Assembly: GCF_000192575.1 (NCBI RefSeq)
Contig: NZ_GL876927.1
Location: forward strand, 129,438 to 193,437
From: Novosphingobium nitrogenifigens DSM 19370
GTDB taxonomy: Bacteria; Pseudomonadota; Alphaproteobacteria; Sphingomonadales; Sphingomonadaceae
Reading direction: 5' to 3'
DNA: 64,000 nucleotides
The notes under the pieces were generated by a model. It searched no databases, had not been told where the DNA came from, and was given only the letters and a program-made list of their open reading frames with translations. Below are positions 1 through 9,575 of the stretch, one piece after another. Within the stretch, counting starts at the first letter, position 1, and every line of letters begins with the position of its first letter. A program made the position numbers and the translations under genes.

Positions 1-206
1 AGAATTACCGGTCATGGTTCAGATACTCCCGGCCGGTCTCATGCTCATACGAATGCAATGATGTCATTGAACGGACAAACCTCGATTTCGGGCCCGTCTA
101 TCGACCGACCTTATGGGCCGCAAGTGCTCTTGGCCTCATTCGACATTCCTCTAACCGGAAGTGTGGCCATCCGAAGACAGTACCGCACTGCGGTCAAAAC
201 CGGCTT

Positions 207-674
207 TCAGCGGTCCTTCACCGCCTCCATGACGACGAAAGTGGACGTCGATGCAACGTGTGGAAGGCGGGAAATCCTTTCCCCCAAAACTTCGCGATAG
301 CGCGCGATGTCGGCCGTGCGCACTTTGAGCAAGTAGTCGAAACTGCTCGCGATCATGTGGCATTCCTCCACTTCGTCGATGCGGCGAACCGCCTGATTGA
401 ACTCCTGCAAGGCCTGCTCGCGGGTGTCGGAGAGCTTCACTTCGGTAAAGGCGATCTGTTCGAGCCCGAGCGGGCGCGGGTCGAAAACCGCCCTGAATCC
501 CAGAATGACGCCGTCATCGATCAATCTCCGCAGTCGCTGCTGACAGGGCGTGCGCGACAGGCCGACTCGCTCGGCCAGATCGGTGATCGCGATTCGACCG
601 TCTTCGCGCAGGATCGCGATGATCTTGAGATCAAACTGGTCAAGTTGCCTGAAATCTTGCTCTGTTTTAGCCAT
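207..674 (-). CDS. Lrp/AsnC-family transcriptional regulator, probable proline-responsive regulator of putA
   Basis: 155 aa, the usual Lrp/AsnC length. An N-terminal winged helix-turn-helix (about residues 12-65, with the typical DLKIIAILREDGR and GLSRTPCQQRLRRL segments) is followed by a RAM ligand-binding domain (about 75-150). It is divergent from putA with 121 bp between the two starts. In other alphaproteobacteria an Lrp-type PutR activates putA in response to proline, and this PutA lacks its own DNA-binding domain, so the same role is inferred here. The direct repeat just upstream of its start could be its operator. The family call is secure; the proline role is inferred from position. 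Confidence 0.88.
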   Translation of the reverse strand: MAKTEQDFRQLDQFDLKIIAILREDGRIAITDLAERVGLSRTPCQQRLRRLIDDGVILGFRAVFDPRPLGLEQIAFTEVKLSDTREQALQEFNQAVRRIDEVEECHMIASSFDYLLKVRTADIARYREVLGERISRLPHVASTSTFVVMEAVKDR

Positions 675-678
675 ATCG

Positions 679-696
679 CCCGATATATCCCGATAT
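679..696. promoter_or_regulatory. Direct repeat CCCGATAT, candidate Lrp-type operator
   Basis: The octamer CCCGATAT occurs at 679-686 and again at 689-696, exactly 10 bp (one helical turn) apart, immediately upstream of the regulator start in the putA intergenic region. Same-face repeats suit cooperative binding of Lrp oligomers. The repeat is seen directly; its use as an operator is inferred. Confidence 0.4.
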
Positions 697-795
697 TCAG
701 GATGAATGGCAGATTAAATCCGCCAAACAAAGTCAGATTGCCAAATCGGGTGGTGATAGGCTGGGCTTTCACACCAGCATCGGGCCCGCCGCACC

Positions 796-3700
796 ATGTC
801 GCAGACGCCGTTTTCCGCCTTCGCTCCCGCCATCGCCCCTGCCTCGCCGCTGCGCACGGCCATCACCGGCGCATACCGCCGTCCCGAGGCCGATTGCCTG
901 GCCGCGCTCCTGCCCGAAGCGACACTGCCCCAGGCCCAGCGCGCTTCTGCGACCGCGCTCGCCTCGCGCCTCGTCGAAACACTGCGCGCGGCTCCCAAGA
1001 CCGGCGGCGTCGATCAACTGGTTCAGGAATACGCGCTGTCGACGCATGAAGGCGTCGCACTGATGTGCCTTGCCGAAGCGCTGCTGCGCATTCCCGATGC
1101 GGCAACGCGCGACGACCTCATCCGCGACAAGGTCGCCGGTGGCGACTGGTGGGCCCACCTCGGGCGCGAACGCCCCATTTTCGTCAATGCGGCGACCTGG
1201 GGCCTCGTCGTCACCGGAAAGCTCGTCGGCAGTATCGACGAACGCGGGCTCGGCGCCGCGCTCACGCGTCTGATCGCGCGGGCGGGCGAACCGGTCATCC
1301 GGCGCGGGGTCGATATCGCCATGCGCATGATGGGCGAGCAATTCGTCACCGGACGCACGATCGAGGAAGCACTCGACCGCGCCCGGCCCCACGAAGCCAA
1401 GGGATTCCAGTACAGCTACGACATGCTGGGCGAAGCGGCGATGACCGCTGCCGATGCCGAACGCTATATGGCCGACTATCGCATGGCGATCACCGCCATC
1501 GGCACGGCCTCTGCCGGGCGCGGGGTCTATGGCGGGCCGGGCATCTCGATCAAGCTCTCGGCGATCCACCCGCGCTATGCCCGTGCACAGGCCGACCGCG
1601 TCATGGGCGAGCTGCTGCCCCGCGTGAAGGAACTGTGCCAGATGGCGCGCGGTTTCGACATCGGCCTCAATATCGACGCCGAAGAAGCCGACCGCCTCGA
1701 AATCAGCCTCGACATCCTCGAAAGCCTCGCGCTCGATCCCGATCTTGCCGGATGGAACGGGCTCGGCTTCGTCATTCAGGGCTACGGCAAGCGGTGCCCC
1801 TTCGTCATCGACTGGATCGTCGATCTTGCCCGCCGCAGCGGCCGACGGATCATGGTCCGACTGGTCAAGGGCGCCTATTGGGATGCGGAAATCAAGCGCG
1901 CGCAAGTCGACGGGTTGACCGATTATCCGGTCTACACGCGCAAGGAACATACCGACATCGCCTATGTCGCCTGCGCCCGCCGCCTGCTGGCCGCGCGCGA
2001 CGCGGTGTTCCCGCAATTCGCCACGCATAATGCCCATACGCTGGCGACGATCATGACCATGGCCGGGCCGGACTTTGCCGTGGGCGACTATGAGTTCCAG
2101 TGCCTGCACGGCATGGGCGAACCGCTTTACAGCCTTGTCGTCGGACCGGAAAACCTCAACCGGCCATGCCGCGTCTATGCGCCGGTCGGAACGCACGAAA
2201 CGCTGCTCGCCTATCTCGTCCGCCGCCTCCTGGAAAACGGGGCCAATTCCTCGTTTGTCAATCGCATCGCCAATCCGGCCATTCCGGTTGCCGAAGTCGT
2301 CGCCGATCCGGTCGCCCTGCTCGAAAGCCGCTCGGGCGTCGCCTCGCCGCACCCGATGATCGCCCTGCCCGCGCAGATCCTGCCCGGACGGGACAACAGC
2401 CGGGGCCTCGACCTTTCGGACGAAAACGTGCTGGCCGAACTCGGCATCCTGTTCGCCCATGAAGGCCTGCGCCAGTACAGCGCCGAACCGACCGGTTCGC
2501 TGAGCGCCGAGCCCGCGCAGCCCGTTATCAATCCGGCACGTCCCGACGACCATGTCGGTACCGTGCGGGAAACCACCCCGGAAGGCGCAACTTACGCCGT
2601 CGCCCTCGCCGCTGCCGCCGCCGCGCGCTGGCAAGCGGTGCCGGTCGCCGAACGCGGCGCCATGCTGTGCCGCGCGGCCGACGCGATGGAAGCCGCGATT
2701 GCCCCCCTGGTTGCCCTGCTCATCCGCGAAGCGGGCAAGTCGGCGGCCAATGCCATTGCCGAAGTGCGCGAAGCGGTCGACTTCCTGCGTTTCTATGCCG
2801 CACAGGCGCAGACCCACCCCGACGCCGTGCCCTTGGGTCCGGTCGCCTGCATCAGCCCGTGGAACTTCCCGCTGGCGATCTTCACCGGACAGGTCGCCGC
2901 CGCGCTCGTCATGGGCAATCCGGTGCTGGCCAAGCCCGCCGAGGAAACCCCGCTGGTCGCCGCCGAAGCGGTCCGCATCCTGCATGAAGCAGGCATCCCC
3001 GCCGATGTCCTGCAACTCGTTCCGGGCGACGGCCGCATCGGCGCCGCGCTGGTTGCGGGAACCGACGTCGCGGCGGTGATGTTCACCGGATCGACGCAAG
3101 TCGGCCGCCTGATCCAGCGCCAGCTCGCCACGCGTCTTTCGCCGCAGGGTCGCCCAATCCCGCTGATCGCCGAAACCGGCGGACAGAACGCGATGATCGT
3201 CGATTCCTCCGCGCTTGCCGAACAAGTCGTGGCCGACTGCATCGCCTCGGCATTCGACAGTGCCGGACAGCGGTGTTCGGCCCTGCGCGTCCTGTGCCTG
3301 CAGGAAGAGATCGCCGACCATGTCCTGACCATGCTCAAGGGCGCGATGGTCGAACTCCGCCTGGGCGCGACCGACACCCTTGCCAACGACATCGGCCCGG
3401 TCATCACCGACGAAGCGCGACAGGGCATCGAAGCCCATGTCACCGGGATGGCCGCGCGCGGCAGCACTGTGCATCGCCTGCCGCTGCCCGCCTCGGCAGC
3501 GCGGGGGCATTTCGTCGCCCCGACGATCATCGAACTTTCGGCGCTGTCCGACCTCGGCGACGAAGTCTTCGGCCCGGTCCTGCATGTCGTGCGCTATGCC
3601 CGCACCGACCGCGCGCGTCTGGTCGATGCAGTCAATGCGCTGGGCTATGGCCTGACTTTTGGCCTGCACACCCGCCTCGACACCACGATCGCGGAAGTGA

Positions 3701-4407
3701 CCGGCGCGATCCATGCCGGGAACATCTACGTCAACCGCAACACCATCGGCGCAGTCGTCGGGGTCCAGCCTTTCGGCGGCCACGGCCTGTCGGGCACCGG
3801 CCCCAAGGCGGGCGGACCGCTCTATCTGCCCCGCCTCGCCTTGCCCGAGCCCCATGCCCCGCTCGGCGGCGGCGCCACCGATCCGGCCGCGACCCAGTGG
3901 CTGGCCCTGTGCGGCGACACGGCCGCCTCGTTCGCACCGCCCTGCGCCATGCCGCTCGGCCTCGAACGCGAACTTCCCGGCCCGGTGGGCGAACGCAATC
4001 TCTATCGTCTCGGCGCGGCCGGAACCGTCCTGGCCCTTGCCGAAACGCGCGAGGCTCTGGTCGAACAGGTCGCCTGGGCGCTCGCGACGGGCAATCATGT
4101 GGTCATCGGCACCCCCTCGCTGATCCCCGACTTGCTTGGCGCGCTGCCCGAACCGCTGCTTGCCCGGATCGAGACGCCGCGCGACTGGCGCCTTGCCGGG
4201 CCTTATGCCCGGGCACTGGTGGCCGGGGCCGAGCCGTTCCTGCGCGAGGCACTGACCGATCTTGCCTCGCTGCCCGGTCCGATCGTCACTGCCGAAACCC
4301 GCTGTGCCGACGGCGGCTATGCGCCCGCTCTCCTGCTCGGGGAAACGTCGATCTCGATCAACACCACGGCCGCAGGCGGGAACGCGAGTCTCATGGCAAT
4401 GGTTTGA
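796..4407 (+). CDS. putA: Bifunctional proline dehydrogenase / L-glutamate gamma-semialdehyde dehydrogenase PutA
   Basis: 1203 aa. Oxidises proline to glutamate in two steps: an FAD-dependent proline dehydrogenase (about residues 130-480, with GISIKLSAIHPRY near 248, VIQGYGKR near 325 and ATHNAHT near 408) and an NAD-dependent aldehyde dehydrogenase (about 570-980, with Glu793 in AETGGQN and nucleophile Cys827 in GQRCSALR). The last 200 residues match the C-terminal domain of long PutAs, ending in the typical TTAAGGNASLMAMV. There is no N-terminal ribbon-helix-helix domain, so this is a non-autoregulating PutA, consistent with control by the divergent Lrp-type gene. The start is ATG, and no frameshift is seen. 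Confidence 0.97.
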   Translation: MSQTPFSAFAPAIAPASPLRTAITGAYRRPEADCLAALLPEATLPQAQRASATALASRLVETLRAAPKTGGVDQLVQEYALSTHEGVALMCLAEALLRIPDAATRDDLIRDKVAGGDWWAHLGRERPIFVNAATWGLVVTGKLVGSIDERGLGAALTRLIARAGEPVIRRGVDIAMRMMGEQFVTGRTIEEALDRARPHEAKGFQYSYDMLGEAAMTAADAERYMADYRMAITAIGTASAGRGVYGGPGISIKLSAIHPRYARAQADRVMGELLPRVKELCQMARGFDIGLNIDAEEADRLEISLDILESLALDPDLAGWNGLGFVIQGYGKRCPFVIDWIVDLARRSGRRIMVRLVKGAYWDAEIKRAQVDGLTDYPVYTRKEHTDIAYVACARRLLAARDAVFPQFATHNAHTLATIMTMAGPDFAVGDYEFQCLHGMGEPLYSLVVGPENLNRPCRVYAPVGTHETLLAYLVRRLLENGANSSFVNRIANPAIPVAEVVADPVALLESRSGVASPHPMIALPAQILPGRDNSRGLDLSDENVLAELGILFAHEGLRQYSAEPTGSLSAEPAQPVINPARPDDHVGTVRETTPEGATYAVALAAAAAARWQAVPVAERGAMLCRAADAMEAAIAPLVALLIREAGKSAANAIAEVREAVDFLRFYAAQAQTHPDAVPLGPVACISPWNFPLAIFTGQVAAALVMGNPVLAKPAEETPLVAAEAVRILHEAGIPADVLQLVPGDGRIGAALVAGTDVAAVMFTGSTQVGRLIQRQLATRLSPQGRPIPLIAETGGQNAMIVDSSALAEQVVADCIASAFDSAGQRCSALRVLCLQEEIADHVLTMLKGAMVELRLGATDTLANDIGPVITDEARQGIEAHVTGMAARGSTVHRLPLPASAARGHFVAPTIIELSALSDLGDEVFGPVLHVVRYARTDRARLVDAVNALGYGLTFGLHTRLDTTIAEVTGAIHAGNIYVNRNTIGAVVGVQPFGGHGLSGTGPKAGGPLYLPRLALPEPHAPLGGGATDPAATQWLALCGDTAASFAPPCAMPLGLERELPGPVGERNLYRLGAAGTVLALAETREALVEQVAWALATGNHVVIGTPSLIPDLLGALPEPLLARIETPRDWRLAGPYARALVAGAEPFLREALTDLASLPGPIVTAETRCADGGYAPALLLGETSISINTTAAGGNASLMAMV

Positions 4408-4544
4408 TACGATCACCGAAAGGGGTAATTTGCACTTATCGCTTGATCGCTTTCGGTTCTCGGTCAAGATCGCACCCCAGGAACCCATCTGCATGATCTC
4501 CCCGGCAAATCGGTCGCACGGGGCAGGTGGGTTTGGGGGGCTAC

Positions 4545-6983
4545 ATGAGTATGAACGGCAAGTACCGCTTGCCCCGGGTCGCGGGGCTGGCGGTGGCTGC
4601 GGTTCTCGCCGGCGGAGCCATTGCGGCGCCCGCACGGGCGGAAACCGACGGGGATTCCCCCGGCGAGCCTATCATTGTGACCGCGCAAATGCGGTCGCAA
4701 CCGTTGGAAGACGTGCCGATCACGGTCCGCGTGATCGATGCCGCCACCATCGACATGCATGCCGCCGACGACATGGCCCGACTCGCGGCTTTCGTGCCCG
4801 GTCTTGCCATTGACGCGAGCAGCCCAACACAGCCGCGAATCGCCATCCGGGGCATCACCACCACCGATTTCGGCATCGGCACCGACCCTGCGGTCGGCGT
4901 CTATGTCGACGGCGTCTATGCCGGACGATCGGGTGGAGAAATCACCCAGTTCAACGACATCGAACACATCGAAGTGTTGAAGGGACCGCAAGGCACCCTG
5001 CTTGGCCGCAATTCGGCAGCGGGCGGCATCTCGATCATCACACGCAAGCCCGTCGACCATTTCGAAGCCGAAACGATGGTCCGCGCGGGCAATTACGGCA
5101 AAGTGCGCGTCGACGGCATGGTCAACGTGCCGCTGACATCGACCCTGGCCCTGCGCGTCAGCGGCGTCTTCAACCGCCGCGACGGGCTCTATACCGACGC
5201 CGCAACCGGACAGCGCCGCAATCGGCAGCTGAACTGGTCGGGACGCGCGCAATTGCGCTGGCGGCCCGACACAGAGACTGACGTCCTGCTGACCTGGTTC
5301 CATGACCAGGTCGATCAGGACGCGCGGCCGAGCATCCGGGTCGTTCCGCTCTCGTCCCGGACGCCTGCTGTCGGCGCCCCGGCCTCGACCTGGATCGATC
5401 CGCTACGGACACCGATCACCAACGACGTTTCCGACAATCCCGAACGGCGCAATCTCAATGAAGTGTCGCTGCATCTCGAACGCAGGATGGGCGCCGTCAC
5501 ACTGAGCGCGATCACCGACTGGCGCCATTTCTCGACCTTCAACCGCGAGGACGAGGATTCGACCAACCGGGCCGACCTCTATCTCGACAGCTCCAATGCC
5601 GAGCGCAACACCACGTTCTATCAGGAATTGCGCCTGTCGGGCGCCTCGCATCTGGTCGACTGGGTCGCGGGCGCGAGTTTCAACGACGAGAAAGCCGGAC
5701 AGGTTTCCGGGGTCGGCCTGACCACCGACTCGATCGACACGATCCTGTCGAACATCGGCCAGGGCACACCGTTCCACGATCTTCAGACCGGCCTCATCGA
5801 CGCCTATGGCCTGCCCATCTCGGTTCTTGGGCAGAGCTGGGACGAGGCGATGATCAATCACGGCCACTATCAGGCATGGGCCGCGTTCGGCGACGCAATC
5901 TGGCACGTGACCCCGCGCCTCAATCTCACCACCGGTCTGCGCTATACCCGCGACATCAAGCATTTCTCGTGGTTCAACGGATCGCGGTCGGCGCCCGGCC
6001 TCGACGCGGCCATGGCCACGCTCAACAGTCTGGGCGCGCTGGCGCTTGCCGGGGTGTCGCCGTCGGCCTTTGCCTTCGACGTCATTTTCGACATGAGCGC
6101 CTATGCCTCGATCCCGTGCGAGAACGGCGTGACAGTGGCCGAAAACGTCACCTGCAAACGCTCCGCCCGCTACGGCAATCTCAGCCCCCGGGCCGTGCTC
6201 GATTACCGCATCGCACCCGGCGTTCTGCTCTTTGCGGGCTTTTCACGCGGGTACAAGGCGGGCGGGTTCACTGCGACCCAACCCGGTTCGACCTTCCGCA
6301 ACGAGCTGGTCGACAACTACGAAGCCGGGATCAAGGCCGACCTCCGCAAGCTCGGGCTGGTCATGAACCTTTCGGGCTTCCACTATGTCTACAACAATCG
6401 CCAGACGCTGCGACTGGAAACCCCTGCCGGATCGCTGGTTTCGCAATACGTGACCGATACCAGCGATGAACAGGCATGGGGCGCGGATTTCGACACGAAC
6501 TGGACGCCCCGCGCGCTTCCGGTCAGCCTCTATGCCCAAGGCCAGTACATCGATGCCACGTATCGTCGCCGGGTGAACACCTCGGGACAGGATCTGGCCG
6601 GGCAGCCCACCGGAACGCCGATGTGGTCGGTCGCGGGCGGCGCCCGCCTCACCCGCCCGCTCGGTCGCTGGGGCCTGTTCGCCATGGATGTGAGCCATGC
6701 CTATACCAGCGTCTGCCGCACCAATGCCGAAACGCTGGCGCAGGGGTTCTGCGGCGGCAATGTCGGTGCGTTCGTCCTCAACGGCGCGCGCAATCGCACC
6801 GATCTCAAGATCGCGGCCACCCGCGCTGACGGCGGCCTGTCCTTCGGGTTCTTTGTCCAGAACCTGTTCGACAACCGCTATGTTCAGCGGGTCAGCATGA
6901 TCTCGGCTTCGGCGCTCGGCACGCCCTACGCCGTGCTCACCAATCCGCGTTTTTTCGGCGGCGAAATCAAAGTGCATTTCTGA
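4545..6983 (+). CDS. TonB-dependent outer membrane receptor
   Basis: 812 aa from the ATG at 4545, which follows a G-rich ribosome binding site; an in-frame GTG at 4527 is possible but has no Shine-Dalgarno. A signal peptide ends near Ala32 (PARA|E), followed by a TonB-box-like EPIIVTAQ (41-48). The plug domain holds RIAIRGITTTDFG and VLKGPQGTLLGRNS, and the C-terminal beta-barrel ends in KVHF, a typical terminal aromatic. Such receptors take up siderophores, cobalamin or oligosaccharides using TonB-ExbBD energy; the substrate cannot be read here. It lies 137 bp after putA without a visible terminator between them, so partial co-transcription is possible. Confidence 0.93.
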   Translation: MSMNGKYRLPRVAGLAVAAVLAGGAIAAPARAETDGDSPGEPIIVTAQMRSQPLEDVPITVRVIDAATIDMHAADDMARLAAFVPGLAIDASSPTQPRIAIRGITTTDFGIGTDPAVGVYVDGVYAGRSGGEITQFNDIEHIEVLKGPQGTLLGRNSAAGGISIITRKPVDHFEAETMVRAGNYGKVRVDGMVNVPLTSTLALRVSGVFNRRDGLYTDAATGQRRNRQLNWSGRAQLRWRPDTETDVLLTWFHDQVDQDARPSIRVVPLSSRTPAVGAPASTWIDPLRTPITNDVSDNPERRNLNEVSLHLERRMGAVTLSAITDWRHFSTFNREDEDSTNRADLYLDSSNAERNTTFYQELRLSGASHLVDWVAGASFNDEKAGQVSGVGLTTDSIDTILSNIGQGTPFHDLQTGLIDAYGLPISVLGQSWDEAMINHGHYQAWAAFGDAIWHVTPRLNLTTGLRYTRDIKHFSWFNGSRSAPGLDAAMATLNSLGALALAGVSPSAFAFDVIFDMSAYASIPCENGVTVAENVTCKRSARYGNLSPRAVLDYRIAPGVLLFAGFSRGYKAGGFTATQPGSTFRNELVDNYEAGIKADLRKLGLVMNLSGFHYVYNNRQTLRLETPAGSLVSQYVTDTSDEQAWGADFDTNWTPRALPVSLYAQGQYIDATYRRRVNTSGQDLAGQPTGTPMWSVAGGARLTRPLGRWGLFAMDVSHAYTSVCRTNAETLAQGFCGGNVGAFVLNGARNRTDLKIAATRADGGLSFGFFVQNLFDNRYVQRVSMISASALGTPYAVLTNPRFFGGEIKVHF

Positions 6984-7015
6984 ATGGGGTGGGCCGGAAG
7001 TCCGGCCCGCCCCAT
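6984..7015. terminator. Bidirectional terminator hairpin
   Basis: A 15-bp stem (ATGGGGTGGGCCGGA pairing with TCCGGCCCGCCCCAT, one G-T pair) with a 2-nt loop starts right after the TonB receptor stop and precedes the end of the convergent glyoxalase gene. It can serve both. Confidence 0.75.
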
Positions 7016-7023
7016 CTTTATCA

Positions 7024-7458
7024 TCACCAGGTGCCGGTGTTCGGCATGCTGGCCCAAGGCTCGGCTGGATCGAGACGGCCGTTCTGCAACAGTTCGATCG
7101 AGATCCCGTCGGGCGTCTTCACGAAGGCCATGTGTCCGTCCCGGGGCGGGCGATTGATCGTGACGCCCGCATCGAGCAGCGTCTGGCAGGTCTCGTAGAT
7201 ATTCTCGACCTCGAACGCGAGGTGCCCGAAATTGCGCCCGCCGTCATAGGTTTCGGCAGCGCCGTCTTCGGCAGGCCAATTGTAGGTCAGCTCGACTTCG
7301 GCAATGTCAGCCTGCCCGGGAGCGGCAAGGTAGATCAGCGTGAAGCGCCCGGCCTCGCTGTCGAAACGGCGCACTTCCTTGACACCGATGAGTTCGAAGA
7401 ATGCCAGCGTGGCGTCCGGATCGGTGACACGGATCATCGAATGCAGAAACTTGGTCAC
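7024..7458 (-). CDS. gloA: Lactoylglutathione lyase (glyoxalase I), VOC family
   Basis: 144 aa from a GTG start at 7458 with a good AAAGGA ribosome binding site. The longer in-frame start at 7596 is rejected because it would read through a terminator hairpin. Glyoxalase I converts the methylglyoxal-glutathione hemithioacetal to S-lactoylglutathione in the cytosol. The four metal ligands of GloA proteins are in place: His in FLHSMIRV, Glu in VELTYNW, His in FGHLAFEV and Glu in SIELLQNG. The family signatures GRNFGHLAFEV and FVKTPDGISIELLQ are clear. Monocistronic by its flanking terminators. Confidence 0.93.
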   Translation of the reverse strand: MTKFLHSMIRVTDPDATLAFFELIGVKEVRRFDSEAGRFTLIYLAAPGQADIAEVELTYNWPAEDGAAETYDGGRNFGHLAFEVENIYETCQTLLDAGVTINRPPRDGHMAFVKTPDGISIELLQNGRLDPAEPWASMPNTGTW

Positions 7459-7544
7459 GGCACGTCCTTTTGGGGGGGAGCGGGTGGAACAATCGCACGG
7501 GCAAAATGCCCATGCCCCATCATAAGAGCCATGCGCCCGCAATG

Positions 7545-7582
7545 AAAAGGAAAAGGCCCGCGCCGCCGATGCGGCACGGGCC
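7545..7582 (-). terminator. Rho-independent terminator of the Gcw_chp gene
   Basis: On the minus strand a 12-bp GC-rich stem (arms 7571-7582 and 7555-7566, loop 7567-7570) is followed by TTTTCCTTTT, 28 nt after the stop of the upstream gene. Confidence 0.8.
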
Positions 7583-7609
7583 TTCCCCTGTTTCACCCCG
7601 GTGGGAGGA

Positions 7610-8437
7610 TCAGAACGAAGCGGTCAGCGAAACCACCGCGACCGGCTTTCCGGTGCGATAGAAGGCTTCCACCTTGGCCCGGTCGATTCCGCCTTCGCCA
7701 TCGTTGGCAAGTCCGTTGCGCGCGAAATCCTGACGGCCGAGATTGGTCCCGACGAGCGAGGCGTCGAGCGCCAGGTTCTTCCACTTGACGGTCGCGCCGA
7801 CGGTATAGTCCCAATAGTCGCGACCATAGTCGAAACCGCCGCCGGTATGCGCGATGTGCGAATGGAGGCTGATCGGCGTCTTGGGGATGCCCACGCCCAG
7901 TTCCGCATAAGCATACATGTTGTGATGCGCAGGCGAGCTCCAGTTGTAGTTGAAGACTGTCTGCGACGGCGCGAAATTGCCGCCGATCTTGGCGGTCACC
8001 GGCCCGATCGCCTTGGTCAGCGAGGCATAGATTTCATAGTAGTTGCCGTTCGGCGCCCCCGGATAGATGTAGCCGTAGAGCCCGCCGTCGATGGTGATCC
8101 CCGACTTTCCGAGCGGACGGGTATAACCGGCATAGACGTCGATTTCGGTTCCGCCGATCTGCACCGGGCTATCCCCGCCCGACGCACTCGATCCCCAGGT
8201 CGAGACATAGAAGCCCGAGGCGTGCGAAACCGTCAGAGCCCCCTGGATCACCGGTCGGTTGTCCGACTGGGCGACACCACGGAACCTGTACTGGCTGGCT
8301 ACTGCGGCGCTACCGGTAATCGTCCACTGGCTGGGCGGAGAAGTCTGGGTATCGTCTGCAAGAGCCGGGGTAACCGCAACGAAAGTCGACATGGCAAGGA
8401 CGGACGATGCAAGCATCGCCTTTGCGGTCGTACGCAT
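7610..8437 (-). CDS. TorF/Gcw_chp family putative porin
   Basis: 275 aa. A Sec signal peptide (cleavage near residue 27, PALA|DD) is followed by a beta-rich protein with alternating aromatic and hydrophobic strands, starting with ASQYRFRGVAQSDNRP and ending in SLTASF with a C-terminal Phe as in outer membrane barrels. It matches the Gcw_chp (TIGR02001) family, common in sphingomonads and other proteobacteria, whose members are presumed outer membrane proteins of unknown substrate. It has its own terminator downstream and a 308-bp promoter region upstream. Confidence 0.85.
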   Translation of the reverse strand: MRTTAKAMLASSVLAMSTFVAVTPALADDTQTSPPSQWTITGSAAVASQYRFRGVAQSDNRPVIQGALTVSHASGFYVSTWGSSASGGDSPVQIGGTEIDVYAGYTRPLGKSGITIDGGLYGYIYPGAPNGNYYEIYASLTKAIGPVTAKIGGNFAPSQTVFNYNWSSPAHHNMYAYAELGVGIPKTPISLHSHIAHTGGGFDYGRDYWDYTVGATVKWKNLALDASLVGTNLGRQDFARNGLANDGEGGIDRAKVEAFYRTGKPVAVVSLTASF

Positions 8438-8745
8438 GTGAGATCCTCTTCACTGTTCCTGACGCGTCGTCCCGCCTGCGAAGTCCACTGCCGTGTTTTT
8501 TATCGGTCAGATCCGGACTACATCTTCCGCCTGCATTGTCTTGTTGCGGCGGACAAGCGGATATCGAAAAAATGTTTCGCGTTTGACCCTCAATGTGACT
8601 TTTTGGCACCAGGTGCCGTCGGCTACCTGGTGCATGAAAGTCACCATTACATCGGGCGTATCAGAGGATAACCCTTATCTCCTTGCCGAAGGACTTGCGC
8701 AGCGCGCGGTCGAGCTCGTATATTCGGCCCTGCGATTGCACATCC
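8438..8745. other. Intergenic region between divergent genes
   Basis: 308 bp, AT-richer than the surrounding genes. It must hold the promoters of the Gcw_chp gene (minus) and the phosphatase (plus). I see no convincing protein, RNA gene or strong hairpin, and cannot assign -35/-10 elements with confidence. Confidence 0.5.
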
Positions 8746-9525
8746 ATGTTCAAGAAAATCAAACGTCTTTTCGCCGCCCCCGAGGCATCCTTGCCGCCGA
8801 CCGCCATTCCGGCAGGCCAGCGGGTCTATGCCATCGGCGACATTCACGGACGCCTCGACCTGTTTTCGGCGATGATCGAGCGAATCGATGCCGACGATGC
8901 CGAGCGGGGGCCCGCCGAAACGACCATCATTCTCCTGGGCGATCTGGTCGACCGCGGTGCCGACAGCGCCGGGGTCATCGCCGCCGCCCGCCGCTGGGGC
9001 GCACGTCGGCGCGTCCGGTTCCTTGCGGGCAATCACGAGGAAATGTTCCTCGCCGCCTTCACCGACGAAAGTGTGCTGCGCCATTTCTTGCGCCACGGCG
9101 GGCGCGAAACGCTGCTGAGCTATCCGATCGAGGCCGAAGCCTATCAGCAGGCGACGCTCGAAGAAGTGCAGGACCTGATGCGCGAACGCGTGCCTGCCGA
9201 CGACGTCGCCTTTCTCTCCGCGATGGAAGACATCATCCGCATCGGCGACTATGTCTTCGTCCATGCGGGCCTGCGCCCCGGCGTCCCGCTCGAATCCCAG
9301 AAAGTGGGCGACTTGCGCTGGATCCGCGGCGAATTCATCGAGGATACCAGTCCGCGCGATTTCGCCGTCGTCCACGGCCACACGATCACCCCGGAACCGC
9401 AGATCACGCCCTTGCGCATCGGTATCGACACCGGCGCCTTTGCCAGCGGCGAACTGACCGCGATCGGGCTCGAAGGCGCCGAGCGCTGGCTGGTCACGGT
9501 CCGCGATCCGTCCCTACCGGACTGA
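8746..9525 (+). CDS. PPP-family metallophosphoesterase (serine/threonine phosphatase-like)
   Basis: 259 aa from the ATG at 8746 (MFKKIKRLF); the upstream in-frame extension lacks protein-like composition. The PPP/calcineurin-like motifs occur in order: GDIHGR (about 32-37), GDLVDRG (about 65-71), GNHEEM (about 98-103), VHAGLRPG and VHGHT. This is the layout of bacterial PrpA/PphA-type phosphatases, which remove phosphate from proteins or small substrates using two metal ions. The substrate is unknown. The gene stands alone and converges on mtgA. Confidence 0.88.
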   Translation: MFKKIKRLFAAPEASLPPTAIPAGQRVYAIGDIHGRLDLFSAMIERIDADDAERGPAETTIILLGDLVDRGADSAGVIAAARRWGARRRVRFLAGNHEEMFLAAFTDESVLRHFLRHGGRETLLSYPIEAEAYQQATLEEVQDLMRERVPADDVAFLSAMEDIIRIGDYVFVHAGLRPGVPLESQKVGDLRWIRGEFIEDTSPRDFAVVHGHTITPEPQITPLRIGIDTGAFASGELTAIGLEGAERWLVTVRDPSLPD

Positions 9526-9547
9526 TCAGGCCGATACCATCCCGGTA

Positions 9548-9566
9548 GGCTCCGCAATCGGGAGCC
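9548..9566. terminator. Small hairpin between convergent genes
   Basis: GGCTCC and GGAGCC pair across a 7-nt loop in the 50-bp gap between the phosphatase and mtgA stops. There is no T tract, so termination is only suggested. Confidence 0.35.
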
Positions 9567-9575
9567 GACACCCCA

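Noticed and set aside
58..300. Short frame near the left edge
   Set aside because: No ribosome binding site or recognisable domain; partly overlaps the regulator gene on the other strand.
4408..4544. Possible riboswitch (cobalamin or similar) before the TonB receptor
   Set aside because: No B12-box or other known aptamer core could be found in the 137 bp.
769..4635. Very long open frame on the minus strand opposite putA
   Set aside because: It is the antisense shadow of putA in high-GC sequence; its translation is Arg/Gly/Asp-rich with no domain, while putA shows clear catalytic motifs.
7459..7596. 46-residue extension of glyoxalase I
   Set aside because: It spans the terminator of the upstream gene, and the GTG at 7458 has a proper ribosome binding site.
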